NCBI GenBank assembly: GCA_029983505.1
Contig: JASBZK010000006.1
Coordinates: 1 to 64,000, forward strand
DNA length: 64,000 nt
Origin: Porphyromonas sp.
GTDB lineage: Bacteria > Bacteroidota > Bacteroidia > Bacteroidales > Porphyromonadaceae
Direction: 5' to 3'
Below are positions 50,414-59,599 of the stretch, one piece after another. Position 1 is the first letter of the stretch. Each line of letters begins with the position of its first letter. The translations under genes were made by a program, and so were the position numbers. The notes beneath the pieces were generated by a model. The model did not search any database. It saw only the letters and a list, made by a program, of their open reading frames with translations, and was not told where the DNA came from.

Positions 50414-52633
50414 TTACTTCTTGACGAAGTCGCGAACGGTGTGGTAGAGCGCCATCTGCGTGCGGACGAGCGGCTCTCCGGCTTTCGGTTCAATGGGGTT
50501 ATTTCTGAGGTTTTCGTCCAAAAGGGTTGCATTCACGTTGTCCGCAAGGCATACGTCCAGCACTCTCCGGAGGAACGCTTTTATCTTCGGGTCATACACG
50601 GGCGCGGCGCACTCTATCCTTCGGTAAAGATTGCGTGACATCCAGTCTGCACTCGAGATGAAGAACAGCTCCTCTCCGCCGTGGTGGAAATTCCAGATCC
50701 GTGCATGCTCAAGGTACATATCCACGAGCCGGATGACTCGGATGTTTTTGCTGAAAGGTTGCCCCGGGATTAAGCGGCAAATGCCTCGGATGAGGAGGTC
50801 TATCTTGACCCCGGCTTCCGAAGCCCGGTAGAGTTTTTCGATGACACCGGTCTCTTCGAGCGAATTCATCTTGAGCGTGATCTTCGCAGGGAGCCCCTTA
50901 AGTGCTTGGTCAATCTCGTAATCGATGAGGCTGTGAATATGCTCGACCATCCCTTTCCGGGCTACGAGGATGTGGTCGAAGCTGCAGTCTTGGGACGGAT
51001 CTTCGAGATAACGGAAGAGCCTGATGAGCTCTCGGCTCAGCTCCGGACGGGAGGTGAAAATAAGGACGTCGGAGTAAAAGCGAGCCGTCTTTTCGTTGAA
51101 GTTTCCGGTGCTGAAGACCGCGATACCCGGTTTCCCCGGGACGGCGTCTTTCCCAAACTCGATGACGCAGGTCTTGGCGTGTACTTTCAGTTTGGGAAGC
51201 GAGTAGATGATCTTTACGCCGTGGCGGGTCATCCTCTGAGCCGTCAGGAGGTTATTCTCCTCGTCGAAACGGGCCTTAAGCTCTACAAATACAGTTACCT
51301 CTTTTCCTCTCGACGCGGCTTTGATGAGGGCATCGATGACTTCCGAGTCCTCTGCCACGCGGTATTGGGTGAGCTTGATGGCTTTGACCAAAGGATCGTT
51401 TCCTGCCTCTATGAGGAGGTCGAGGAGGTACTTGAAGGAGACATAAGGGACATACAGGGCTTCGTCCTCTTTGAGGATGTGTCCGATTCGGCCGGACGAC
51501 GCATCCCACCTTTCGTGTGCCACGGCAGGCGGGTGCTCCTGTTCGTACGCTTTCCCCAGTGGGTTCGGCAGCTGATTGAGGTCCTGAAGCTTGAGGTGTC
51601 GTCGCCCTTCGAGCATATCCTCGGGGTTGATGGCGTAGGACTTGCGAAGGACTTCGAGTACTTCCGTCGGCATCTCGTCGTCGTACTGAAAGCGGGTGAT
51701 GGCTCCGATCTTCCTTTTGCTGATCATCTCCTCGATGTTTTCGGCAAGCTGTTCGCCGCCTTCATCTTCGTCAATGATTACGTCCGCATCCCTTGAGACT
51801 TTGAAGCTCCAAGCTCCCGTCACATCATAGGCCGGGAATACCTTGGGGAGCCCCCACTTTATGATCTCGTCGAGGAACGTGTATGCGTACCGCCCTTTGG
51901 CATCGGGTATGGGGATGAAGCGCGGGACTTTGGTAAAAGGCAGCTTGAGGATATAGTACACCTTTTCGCCGCTCTCCCGACGTCGCAAACGAACAGCGAG
52001 GTAGATCCGCTTATCCCGGATGAAAGTACGGACGAGCCTTGTGTCCAAAAGTGTGGGCTGGAGAAACGGAAAGACTTCTTCGCGGAAAAAGGGAGTGACG
52101 AGCGACTCTATTTTCGGCGTGAAGTCCTTGAAGTCTGTGTAGATGTCGATGCCTGCGGCTCGGAGATCCGGGACCATGACGTCCTCCCACGCGGATCGGA
52201 AGACAGCCTCCTGCCGCTTCACCTCTTCGATGACCTCTTTGAGCTCGCTCTCTCTGTCTCCGAGATCCCGTCCGTCGCGTTTTCTTCGGGCGATCGATGC
52301 TTTGGCTCCCGCCACCCTGATCTGATAAAACTCTTCTAAGTTGGACGAAAATATCGAGAGAAAACTAAGTCGGGCATAGATGGGGACCGTTTTTTTGAGC
52401 GATTCGGTCAGAACCCGTTCATTAAATGAGAGCCAACTGAGGTCTCTCCCAAAGTATCTGTAAGGTGTCCGGTGGGTCTCGGAAGGCAGTCCGGTTTCGG
52501 TCTGTATCTCGAGGGAAGGAGATACAGACCCGGACGAAGACGCCGGTACGGGCGGCGTCTCCTTCTCGGCCTGTACCTGCCCGGAGCTCCCTTTTAGAGC
52601 AAGAGCCCTAAGCAGTTTCGTAAAATAGTTCAT
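50414..52633 (-). CDS. ppk: Polyphosphate kinase 1 with extended N-terminus
   Basis: This 739-residue enzyme reversibly builds polyphosphate from ATP. The core begins at YRYFGRDLSWLSFNERVL (about 58). The phosphorylated His is in LKVHAKTCVIE, with STGNFNEKTARFYSD and the second PLD-type site later. Compared with usual PPK1 proteins there are about 50 extra residues at the start, Pro/Ser/Thr/Glu-rich, encoded by decamer cluster 12. No ATG, GTG or TTG lies between that block and the core, so the block appears to be translated. The gene follows prfC by 29 nt. Confidence 0.95.
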   Translation of the reverse strand: MNYFTKLLRALALKGSSGQVQAEKETPPVPASSSGSVSPSLEIQTETGLPSETHRTPYRYFGRDLSWLSFNERVLTESLKKTVPIYARLSFLSIFSSNLEEFYQIRVAGAKASIARRKRDGRDLGDRESELKEVIEEVKRQEAVFRSAWEDVMVPDLRAAGIDIYTDFKDFTPKIESLVTPFFREEVFPFLQPTLLDTRLVRTFIRDKRIYLAVRLRRRESGEKVYYILKLPFTKVPRFIPIPDAKGRYAYTFLDEIIKWGLPKVFPAYDVTGAWSFKVSRDADVIIDEDEGGEQLAENIEEMISKRKIGAITRFQYDDEMPTEVLEVLRKSYAINPEDMLEGRRHLKLQDLNQLPNPLGKAYEQEHPPAVAHERWDASSGRIGHILKEDEALYVPYVSFKYLLDLLIEAGNDPLVKAIKLTQYRVAEDSEVIDALIKAASRGKEVTVFVELKARFDEENNLLTAQRMTRHGVKIIYSLPKLKVHAKTCVIEFGKDAVPGKPGIAVFSTGNFNEKTARFYSDVLIFTSRPELSRELIRLFRYLEDPSQDCSFDHILVARKGMVEHIHSLIDYEIDQALKGLPAKITLKMNSLEETGVIEKLYRASEAGVKIDLLIRGICRLIPGQPFSKNIRVIRLVDMYLEHARIWNFHHGGEELFFISSADWMSRNLYRRIECAAPVYDPKIKAFLRRVLDVCLADNVNATLLDENLRNNPIEPKAGEPLVRTQMALYHTVRDFVKK
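52499..52577. repeat. Cluster 12 of the decamer repeat, inside the ppk reading frame
   Basis: Copies are GGTCTGTATC 52499-52508, GATACAGACC 52521-52530, degenerate GGTACGGGC near 52545 and GGCCTGTACC 52568-52577. The first two form a 12-bp hairpin around GAGGGAAG. Unlike the other clusters it is in coding DNA, giving the residues SGSVSPSLEIQTETG and QVQAEKE in the PPK N-terminus. Confidence 0.85.
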
Positions 52634-52662
52634 AAGTTAGTGAGTTAAGTGTGGAGTTTGGT

Positions 52663-54243
52663 TTAGAATTCGGATGTGAAGTGAAATTGTATCTCCGGAA
52701 ATTCCTGCTGGGCCATACGGAGCATATAGGACGAGTCTGCAAGGTAAACGTCCCGACCAAGCGTGTCGAGTGCCATATACTGAGCTTTCCGGCGCTTAAA
52801 GTCGGCGAGTTTGTCCTCATCTTCGGAAGCAATCCAGCAGGCTTTGTAGAGGGAAATAGGTTCCCATCGGCATCGGGCGTTGTATTCGTGGAGGAGACGG
52901 TATTCGATGACCTCAAACTGGAGCTGTCCCACGGTGCCGATGATTGTCCGACCGTTGAAGGTGTTTGTGAAAAGTTGGGCCACGCCTTCGCCCATCAGTT
53001 GTTCGATGCCTTTGTGGAGCTGCTTCGTCTTCTGTGGGTCTGCGTTCTCGATGTATTTGAAAAGTTCGGGACTGAAGGAGGGCAAGCCCTTGAAGTGAAG
53101 TATCTCGCCCGAAGTGAGGGTATCTCCGATCTTGAAGTTACCGGTGTCGGGAAGTCCCACGATGTCTCCTGCGAACGCTTCGTCGACCACTTCTTTTTTC
53201 TGCGCCATAAAGGCCGTGGGACTTGAGAAACGGAGGTTCTTATCCAGTCGGACGTGGAGGTAGTTCGTGTTGCGGACGAATTTCCCCGAGCAAATCTTCA
53301 CAAACGCAATCGAGCTTCGGTGATTGGGATCCATATTGGCGTGGATCTTAAAGACAAATCCCGTAAACGGCTCTTCGTACGGATCCACGACCCGTTCCTC
53401 GGCTTTCGTGGGCAGAGGGCTCGGCGCGATTCGGACAAAGGTGTCGAGAAGCTCTTTGACCCCGAAGTTATTGAGCGCAGAGCCGAAGAATACCGGTGCC
53501 AAATCCCCCTCCAAGTAGGTTTTTTCGTCCAGACCCGGATAGACTTCGCTGATGACCTGCAGATCTCCCACCAGCTTCTCTTGCTGCCCTGCAGTCATAT
53601 ACTCGAGGGCTTCCTCTGAAGAGGCTTCTACGGAGACGCGCTCGGAGATGTGGCTTTTGTCGGCAGGAGAGAAGAGTGCCATAGAGCTGTCGAAGATATT
53701 GTACACGCCCCTAAAGCGGTCCCCGGAGTCCACGGGCCAAGTGAGCGGCGTCGTCGCGATCTCCAGCTCGGACTCGATCTCGTCCAGCAGGTCGAAAGGA
53801 TCCTGTGCTTCGCGGTCCATCTTATTGACGAAGACGATGACGGGCGTCTTGCGCATTCTGCAGACTTCCATAAGCCGTTTGGTCTGAGCCTCCACACCCT
53901 TGGCTCCGTCTATGACGATGATGACGGAGTCGACGGCCGTGAGGGTGCGAAATGTGTCTTCGGCAAAGTCTTGGTGCCCGGGCGTGTCGAGGATGTTTAT
54001 TTTATAGTCCTCGTAGTCGAAGCCCATCACGGAGGTGGCGACCGATATGCCCCTCTGCTTCTCAATCTCCATCCAGTCGCTCGTGGCGGTCTTCCTTATT
54101 TTATTGCTCTTGACGGCTCCTGCGACGTGTATCGCGCCGCCGAAGAGCAAAAGTTTCTCCGTCAGGGTGGTCTTCCCCGCGTCGGGGTGGGCTATGACGG
54201 CAAAAGTGCGCCGCCTCGAAATTTCTTCCTCGTTATATTTCAT
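52663..54243 (-). CDS. prfC: Peptide chain release factor 3
   Basis: This 526-residue GTPase removes RF1/RF2 from the ribosome after termination. The G motifs are AHPDAGKTT (G1), DTPGHQDF (G3) and FVNKMD (G4), followed by the RF3-specific GDRFRGVYNIFD and the domain-2/3 segments FVKICSGKFVRNTNYLHVR and AVTNTFNGRTIIGTVGQLQFEV-like text near the end. The length matches the family (about 529). It lies 13 nt after the dTDP-rhamnose reductase gene and before ppk on the same strand. Confidence 0.97.
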   Translation of the reverse strand: MKYNEEEISRRRTFAVIAHPDAGKTTLTEKLLLFGGAIHVAGAVKSNKIRKTATSDWMEIEKQRGISVATSVMGFDYEDYKINILDTPGHQDFAEDTFRTLTAVDSVIIVIDGAKGVEAQTKRLMEVCRMRKTPVIVFVNKMDREAQDPFDLLDEIESELEIATTPLTWPVDSGDRFRGVYNIFDSSMALFSPADKSHISERVSVEASSEEALEYMTAGQQEKLVGDLQVISEVYPGLDEKTYLEGDLAPVFFGSALNNFGVKELLDTFVRIAPSPLPTKAEERVVDPYEEPFTGFVFKIHANMDPNHRSSIAFVKICSGKFVRNTNYLHVRLDKNLRFSSPTAFMAQKKEVVDEAFAGDIVGLPDTGNFKIGDTLTSGEILHFKGLPSFSPELFKYIENADPQKTKQLHKGIEQLMGEGVAQLFTNTFNGRTIIGTVGQLQFEVIEYRLLHEYNARCRWEPISLYKACWIASEDEDKLADFKRRKAQYMALDTLGRDVYLADSSYMLRMAQQEFPEIQFHFTSEF

Positions 54244-54256
54244 TCGAAATAGCTAT

Positions 54257-55135
54257 TCAATCTTTTTTGTCTGTCTCTATTACTTCCCTCAGCGCCTCTT
54301 CCCAGCCAGGCACTTGAAGCCTCTTTGTTAATCTCCCCGGTGCCAAAACGGCTTCGGAGGGGCGGTTGACGGGAGAAGGGAAATCCGCCATCCGGGCTTC
54401 TGCCACCTTTGCGTCCAATCCGAGGACACTCACGATGCCTCTTGCAAACTCATACCTTGAGACACTCCCGGAGTCCGTGAGGTGAAAGAGATCTTTTCCC
54501 AAGGGTACTTCCCCCGAAAAATGTTCCTCCAGAAGTGTGTGTGTCCCGCGTGCGAGGGTCAGAGACGAAGTAGGGTTACCCACTTCGTCCGTTACGACGC
54601 GTAAGGCTTTGCCCTCGTCCAACTGCTTGCGTATTTTTGTGTAAAAACCGGTCCCGCCCCACGCTCTTGGTCCGTATACCCAAGCGGTGCGTAGGATGGT
54701 GGCACCGAGAGCGAGTACCTTTCTCTCTCCGATCAACTTGGTGATGCCGTAGACCCCGAGACTGTCGTCCGGCAAGGGGCGCTCAATTTCGGAATAGGGA
54801 CGTCCCCCACGAGAGGGAAAGACGTAATTGGTAGAGAGGTGGATGCCTGTGGGGATAAGTCCGAAGATGAGTGCAGGGAGGTCGGCATTCAGGGTTTCGG
54901 CTTCACGGGGTTTGGTCTCTGCACCGTTGACGTCCGTGAACGCGGCGCAATTCACCACTGCATCGAAGTCGTTCTTTCTGATGAAGGCCGAGACTTCGTC
55001 CAAGTCGGTGAGGTCAATCTCCGACCTTGTCGTCGGTACCCATTCGAAAGAGGTAGGAGTAGGGAAGAGCTTCCGAAGCGCCGTCCCAACCTGCCCGCCT
55101 GCTCCTGTGAGCCAAACCTTGGGTTTGTGAATCAT
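54257..55135 (-). CDS. rfbD: dTDP-4-dehydrorhamnose reductase-like protein
   Basis: This 292-residue NAD(P)H-dependent reductase starts with the dinucleotide motif VWLTGAGGQVGTALR. It has DVNGAETKPREAETLN, LSTNYVFPSRGGRPYSE, the catalytic YGITK, LRTAWVYGP and the C-terminal RPSEAVLAPGRLTKRL. It should make dTDP-L-rhamnose in surface polysaccharide synthesis. The other rml genes are absent here, so the gene is detached from its pathway. As I recall, Bacteroidetes often keep it beside prfC and a DUF4924 gene, as here. Confidence 0.9.
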   Translation of the reverse strand: MIHKPKVWLTGAGGQVGTALRKLFPTPTSFEWVPTTRSEIDLTDLDEVSAFIRKNDFDAVVNCAAFTDVNGAETKPREAETLNADLPALIFGLIPTGIHLSTNYVFPSRGGRPYSEIERPLPDDSLGVYGITKLIGERKVLALGATILRTAWVYGPRAWGGTGFYTKIRKQLDEGKALRVVTDEVGNPTSSLTLARGTHTLLEEHFSGEVPLGKDLFHLTDSGSVSRYEFARGIVSVLGLDAKVAEARMADFPSPVNRPSEAVLAPGRLTKRLQVPGWEEALREVIETDKKD

Positions 55136-55183
55136 AACGTGTCGTACTTGCTTATGGGAAACGCTTCAGTGAGGCTTTGAGGA

Positions 55184-55263
55184 GACACGTACCGAGAGCG
55201 GAAAGAGATACGGTACCAAACTTTTCGCTCATACGGGCATAAATCAATCGCTCGGTCTGTACC
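55184..55263. repeat. Cluster 13 of the decamer repeat
   Basis: Copies are GACACGTACC 55184-55193, GATACGGTACC (one base longer) 55207-55217, a weak CATACGGGC near 55230 and GGTCTGTACC 55254-55263. It lies between the end of the DUF4924 gene and the start of rfbD. Confidence 0.8.
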
Positions 55264-55309
55264 AAATTTCCCCGGATTGGGGGCTCGTCTCACAGTCTTT
55301 CCTCCGATC

Positions 55310-55867
55310 CTAAGCATTTTTCTCCGTGAGTGTGAATGTCCCCTCTTCTATGCCCCGGTAGCGGTCTGCGAGCATAGCGAGGAAGGTGCTGAATTGCTTC
55401 ACTGCTTTCTCCGTCTCCTCAGAGACTTCGGCACCTTTGTTCTTGAGGGTCAGGTAGCCGTATATACCCACAAAGGCGGCCTCCACCTCTTTGTAATTAT
55501 GCCCCCCGGAGTGGCTTCTGATCTGGACGACAGAGGGGAGAGCTGCGTAGTAGAGCGATGCGAAAAGGGATTGCGTGGGGTCTTTAAGAAGCTTTTCGCA
55601 CAGTGTCTGAAGCTCGGAGATGAGGTCATCCACGCGTGCGATGTGTCCACTCTCGACGGCATCCCGGAGCTGCATTTCCATGGCAATATCCTCGTACCAC
55701 TTCTCGGTCTCGGCCATCTGCTCGGGAGGCAGCCGGTATCCGTTTTGGACGTAATTGTGCAGTGCCTCGGCATCAAAGTCGAGTGCACGTATGATGTCCT
55801 CTATTTGGAACAGATAGAGGATGTACTCGGCGACGTTTTCTTTTCGTTTCTTTTGAGCTACAAGCAT
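55310..55867 (-). CDS. DUF4924 family protein
   Basis: This 185-residue, mostly helical cytoplasmic protein has the DUF4924 pattern: KKRKENVAEYILYLFQIEDIIRA, WYEDIAMEMQLRDAVESGHI, LYYAALPSVVQIRSHSGGH and TLKNKGAEVSEET. The family is confined to Bacteroidetes and has no known role. It starts 3 nt after the ABC-F gene, so it is the last gene of that operon, and a decamer cluster follows. Confidence 0.85.
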   Translation of the reverse strand: MLVAQKKRKENVAEYILYLFQIEDIIRALDFDAEALHNYVQNGYRLPPEQMAETEKWYEDIAMEMQLRDAVESGHIARVDDLISELQTLCEKLLKDPTQSLFASLYYAALPSVVQIRSHSGGHNYKEVEAAFVGIYGYLTLKNKGAEVSEETEKAVKQFSTFLAMLADRYRGIEEGTFTLTEKNA

Positions 55868-55870
55868 AGT

Positions 55871-57805
55871 CTATTTCGTGCTGTTGTTGAATTCCTCAAG
55901 CTTCTCCTGTGCCTTCTCCCATTCGTCCATAAGCTTCCCGAGCTCGTACGAGTTCTTCTCGTAGTCATTGAGTAGCTCCGGGGAGACGGATAGCGTGAGT
56001 TTCTCCTCTATCTCCTTGAGTTTGGTCTCATGCTCTTCGATTTTGCCCTCGAGCCGCTCCACTTTTCCCTCGAGATCGCGCTTCATCTTATTGAGACCCT
56101 TTTGCCTCTCATAGTCCTCTTTGCCCTTCTGGGCGGGAACCGGGGCGCTTTGTGCCGCGTTATCATCTCCGGTATCGGACGACGTCAGTCCTTCGCGCTC
56201 ACGCAGCTTGCGGAGGTACTCGTCCATTCCACCTAAGTGGTTGATGACTTTACCGCCCCTGAACTCGAGTACCTTATCCGCCAAACCGTCCAAGAAATCA
56301 CGGTCATGGGAGACCATAAGGACCGTGCCCTCGTACTTCCGGATGGCTTCTTTGAGGACGGCTTTGCTGCTGAGGTCAAGGTGGTTCGTCGGCTCGTCCA
56401 AGATGAGGAGATTGGAAGGCGAGAGCAGAAGCCGAATCATGGCCAAGCGACTTTTTTCGCCCCCGCTGAGGACGGAGACTTTCTTCTCCGACAGTTCGCC
56501 CCCGAACATAAACGCTCCCAGAATGTCATTGATGCGCAGGCGGATGTCGCCCACGGCTATGTCGTCGATGGTCTGAAAAATCGTCTTCTCGCCGTCAAGG
56601 AGCGAAGCCTGATTTTGGGCGAAATAGGCAAGCTCCACCTGGTGCCCCAAGCGGATCTCCCCCCTCTGGTGCGGGATTTCTCCGATGACGCTGCGGACGA
56701 AAGTGGTCTTCCCGGATCCGTTTTTGCCCACAAGCGCGACCTTCTCGCCACGTTCGAGTGTGAGGTCGATATCTTCAAGGACGACACGGTCGCCGTAGCC
56801 GACCCTTAGGTCTTGGACGATAATCGGGTACTGACCGCTCTGTATCGTCATCGGGAAGGTGAAGTGGATCCGCTTACGGTCGATCTGATCCACTTCTATG
56901 CGTTCGAGCTTCTCGAGCTGCTTGATGCGGGACTGCACCTGGACTGCCTTCGTGGGCTTGTAGCGGAAGCGCTCGATGAAGTCTTCGGTGTCCTTAATCA
57001 GCTTCTGCTGATTCTCGTAGGCACGGAGCTGCTGCTCGTAGCGCTCTTGTCTCAGCACTTCGTACTTGGAGTAATTGACCTTATAGTCGTACGCTTTTCC
57101 GAGTGAGAGCTCTATGGTGCGCGTGGTCGTATTGTCGAGGAAACGCCGGTCGTGGCTCACCATAATGACACCTGCGGGCGTATTTTTGATGAAGTCTTCG
57201 AGCCAGACGATGGACTCGACGTCAAGGTGATTCGTCGGTTCGTCAAGGAGCAAAAGGTCGGGACGTCCGAGGAGGATTTTCGCCAGCTCTATCCGCATCC
57301 TCCAACCGCCCGAAAACTCGCTCGTCTCCCTCTCGAAGTCTCCCTGCTCAAACCCTAAGCCCTTGAGCGTTTTCTCGATCTCGGCCTCCTGCTTGGCGGG
57401 GTTGTACATAGCGATAAGCTCGGTTACGTTCGAGAGGCGCTGGACGATCTCTGCGTATTCCTCGCTTTCGTAGTCCGAGCGCTCGCCGAGTGTCCGAGTG
57501 AGCGCTTCCGCGGTACGCTGCAAGCTCTCGCCGTCGGCAAAGGCCAGCCGGGCTTCTTCGCGGACGGTACGCCCGTCTTTGGTGAGCATGTGCTGCGGGA
57601 GATACCCGATGGTGGTGCCGCTCTGTCTCCCTACCGAGCCCGAAGATGGTTCATCCAAGCCTGCGATGATATTCAGTAGGGTAGTCTTTCCTGCGCCGTT
57701 TCTGCCTGCAAGCGCGATACGTTCGCGCGGATTGACTTGGAAGGAGACGTCTTCAAAAAGTGTTTGGGTCCCGAAGCGGACGCCGATATTGGTGAGTGAA
57801 AGCAT
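55871..57805 (-). CDS. ABC-F family ATPase
   Basis: This 644-residue protein has two ABC domains on one chain and no membrane segment. Walker A sites are GRNGAGKTT and GKNGSGKTT, signatures SGGWRMRIELA and SGGEKSRLAM, and both Walker B sites read LLLDEPTNHLD or LILDEPTNHLD. An interdomain linker lies near 245-320 and a C-terminal coiled coil spans about 545-644. ABC-F proteins act on the ribosome as translation factors; a few give antibiotic resistance. The general layout fits the Uup/YheS-like group. It starts 1 nt after the LuxR gene. Confidence 0.94.
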   Translation of the reverse strand: MLSLTNIGVRFGTQTLFEDVSFQVNPRERIALAGRNGAGKTTLLNIIAGLDEPSSGSVGRQSGTTIGYLPQHMLTKDGRTVREEARLAFADGESLQRTAEALTRTLGERSDYESEEYAEIVQRLSNVTELIAMYNPAKQEAEIEKTLKGLGFEQGDFERETSEFSGGWRMRIELAKILLGRPDLLLLDEPTNHLDVESIVWLEDFIKNTPAGVIMVSHDRRFLDNTTTRTIELSLGKAYDYKVNYSKYEVLRQERYEQQLRAYENQQKLIKDTEDFIERFRYKPTKAVQVQSRIKQLEKLERIEVDQIDRKRIHFTFPMTIQSGQYPIIVQDLRVGYGDRVVLEDIDLTLERGEKVALVGKNGSGKTTFVRSVIGEIPHQRGEIRLGHQVELAYFAQNQASLLDGEKTIFQTIDDIAVGDIRLRINDILGAFMFGGELSEKKVSVLSGGEKSRLAMIRLLLSPSNLLILDEPTNHLDLSSKAVLKEAIRKYEGTVLMVSHDRDFLDGLADKVLEFRGGKVINHLGGMDEYLRKLREREGLTSSDTGDDNAAQSAPVPAQKGKEDYERQKGLNKMKRDLEGKVERLEGKIEEHETKLKEIEEKLTLSVSPELLNDYEKNSYELGKLMDEWEKAQEKLEEFNNSTK

Positions 57806-58432
57806 TTAGTCGGAGAGGGGTTTCTCTGCGGCTTTATTCACAACTTCGTCGCCGCTTATGAGATTATTCATCAGAGCATAAAAGGTGAGCCCGGAGACGG
57901 TCTTGATGTTAAGCTTGGCCGTGATGTTTTTGCGATGGGTCATGACCGTATTCATGCTGATGTTGAGTTTGTCTGCGATTTCCTTGTTGGTCAGTCCGCG
58001 TGCCACTTCTTTGAGTACGTCGGTTTCTCTGTGGGACAATCCTTTTTCGGACTCTTTTTCCTTCTGCTCCCTATCGAGATCGAAAGACTTCAGGATGACT
58101 CTCTGAAGCGTCTCTTCGGACCACTCAGGGGAGAGAAATAGTCGGGTGTCCGGTGTCGGGGAGAGTGGATCGGCACCGGCGACGGATGAAGCGACTACGG
58201 GCACGACTTGGACGCGCCGTCCTCTGAACCGGTCTCCGAATACCGCGAGCAGTCCGGAGTCGATATAGATGATGTCTGCTTCGCCCACCGTCTCCGCAAG
58301 GTAGTCTTCCGGGTGTCGGAAGATACGTACCTGTGCTTTGGGTCTCGCTCTTAGGACGAGCTCTCTGATGCCCAACGCTTCGAGCCTGTTGTCGGTTACG
58401 ATTGCCAATGCCGGGTGGTTGCGATTTGCCAT
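57806..58432 (-). CDS. LuxR/FixJ-type transcription regulator with degenerate receiver
   Basis: This 208-residue protein has a C-terminal LuxR helix-turn-helix: LSHRETDVLKEVARGLTNKEIADKLNIS with the recognition part NTVMTHRKNI. The N-terminal half resembles a receiver domain (ALAIVTDNRLEALGIRELV, then ADIIYIDSG), but the usual acidic pair is reduced to D-N. Phosphorylation is therefore uncertain. No histidine kinase is adjacent. It lies between the hemerythrin-like gene and the ABC-F gene and may control this operon. Confidence 0.88.
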   Translation of the reverse strand: MANRNHPALAIVTDNRLEALGIRELVLRARPKAQVRIFRHPEDYLAETVGEADIIYIDSGLLAVFGDRFRGRRVQVVPVVASSVAGADPLSPTPDTRLFLSPEWSEETLQRVILKSFDLDREQKEKESEKGLSHRETDVLKEVARGLTNKEIADKLNISMNTVMTHRKNITAKLNIKTVSGLTFYALMNNLISGDEVVNKAAEKPLSD

Positions 58433-58450
58433 ACGTACGCGGAGAGATGG

Positions 58451-59176
58451 TTATTTCTTTTGGTCGTCGAGCTGTTGCTTGAGGGCGTTCATAATGGGGA
58501 AGAAAACGCAGACTCTCAGACGGCTGTTGCTCTCCAGGTCGTTGCGAAAAGTGGACAGCGCAAAGATCACTCCGTGCAGGAGGTTGCGGTCAAAAGTCCC
58601 CTTGATGTACCGTATCAGGATTTGCATCAGGTCATCGACGATATTCATTGAAGAGCCGAACCCGTCTTCTTCCGGTGTCTCCTTCGTGCTGTAGCTCCAG
58701 TCCTGTATCCGGAATGCTACATCCTCCTGCATTTTCCGAAACTTCGGGAAGAGTTCCTTTGCGTCCCTCTCTGCGTTCGCCGTTACCGTTTGCTCAAGCT
58801 CGGTGAGAAACCGCATAATGTTTTCGGACACGGCCGGGTCGGGATTGCTTCTCTTCAGAAATGACGAGAGATGAATCCGGATGTTCGGGACCTGTGTCCG
58901 CAGATAGTCCGTATTGGCGCGCTCCAAGTAGTCCACCGTCAGGCGGATGTGCTCGTTGGTGAGCGTAAGCAGCCCGCTGTATGAGGGGTCGAGGTAGTTA
59001 TTGGCGACGAAGAGAAAGAAACGAAGGTCGATATTGTGCTGCACACAGATTTCGCTCACTGTCGCATTCCCCAACCCCGCGGGTATTCCGAAGCGGTTTA
59101 GGACAGGCAACAGCGATACATTTCTAAGCACCACGTCGCTGAGAATGGCAGATGGCGTCAAGACGGACATAGTCAT
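58451..59176 (-). CDS. Hemerythrin-like protein with ScdA/RIC-like N-terminus
   Basis: This 241-residue protein begins with the short ScdA/DUF542-type segment (LLPVLNRFGIPAGLGNATVSEIC with a Cys). It continues as a four-helix hemerythrin-like domain with His residues in TNEHIRL and RIHLSSFL and a later NAERDAKELFP. In iron-repair proteins that last motif normally contributes His and Glu ligands; here His is absent, so iron binding may be changed. The ATG at 59176 was preferred to a TTG at 59197. A TATCTTTG box lies about 55 nt upstream. It heads an operon with the LuxR gene. Confidence 0.75.
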   Translation of the reverse strand: MTMSVLTPSAILSDVVLRNVSLLPVLNRFGIPAGLGNATVSEICVQHNIDLRFFLFVANNYLDPSYSGLLTLTNEHIRLTVDYLERANTDYLRTQVPNIRIHLSSFLKRSNPDPAVSENIMRFLTELEQTVTANAERDAKELFPKFRKMQEDVAFRIQDWSYSTKETPEEDGFGSSMNIVDDLMQILIRYIKGTFDRNLLHGVIFALSTFRNDLESNSRLRVCVFFPIMNALKQQLDDQKK

Positions 59177-59230
59177 AAGATTTGTTTTTGGAGACAAAAT
59201 ACAGCCCTTCTCTCCCCCTCCTTGTTACTG

Positions 59231-59238
59231 CAAAGATA
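59231..59238 (-). promoter_or_regulatory. -7 promoter box for the hemerythrin-LuxR-ABC-F-DUF4924 operon
   Basis: TATCTTTG on the minus strand lies 54 nt before the ATG at 59176. A TTTG is present upstream, but at 16 nt rather than 19. It indicates that the operon can be expressed apart from the NOSP gene. Confidence 0.55.
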
Positions 59239-59275
59239 CTTATTTGTAAGGAGACAAAGCGCTTTGGGTGAACCC

Positions 59276-59590
59276 TCACTTTTTGAACTTGTCGCTCAGT
59301 GTCGCCAGAAGATGACGCAATGCCTCCCCCGGAGCCAGCAGAATCATTCGCGGACCGGAAAAACGCATCACTTCTTTGATTTTTGCCCGCATCTTCGGGT
59401 TGTAACAGTGCACCTTGCAGGATTGGCATACCGTTTTCTTTTCTCCGAAAGGACACCTCTCGAGGCGTGCCAAAGCGTACGCTTCCAGTGCTCTGCACGC
59501 CTCGCAGAGCTCCGGGTGTCCTTCTTTTTCCTTGCAGTACAGCCGTATCATCAGGGATACGACCTTCTTCTCGCTTTCGATTCTGCCCAT
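59276..59590 (-). CDS. NOSP (nitrous oxide-stimulated promoter) family protein
   Basis: This 104-residue protein has the NOSP family pattern: RIESEKKVVSLMIRLYCKEK, then two Cys pairs in LCEACRALEAYALARLERCPFGEKKTVCQSCKVHCYNP, and PKMRAKIKEVMRFSGPRM. The Cys cluster probably binds a metal, perhaps zinc. The family name comes from transcription seen with nitrous oxide, and its work is unknown. The ATG at 59590 lies only 9 nt after a TACCTTTG box, so the message may be leaderless. It is upstream of the hemerythrin-like gene. Confidence 0.85.
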   Translation of the reverse strand: MGRIESEKKVVSLMIRLYCKEKEGHPELCEACRALEAYALARLERCPFGEKKTVCQSCKVHCYNPKMRAKIKEVMRFSGPRMILLAPGEALRHLLATLSDKFKK

Positions 59591-59599
59591 ATTTACACA

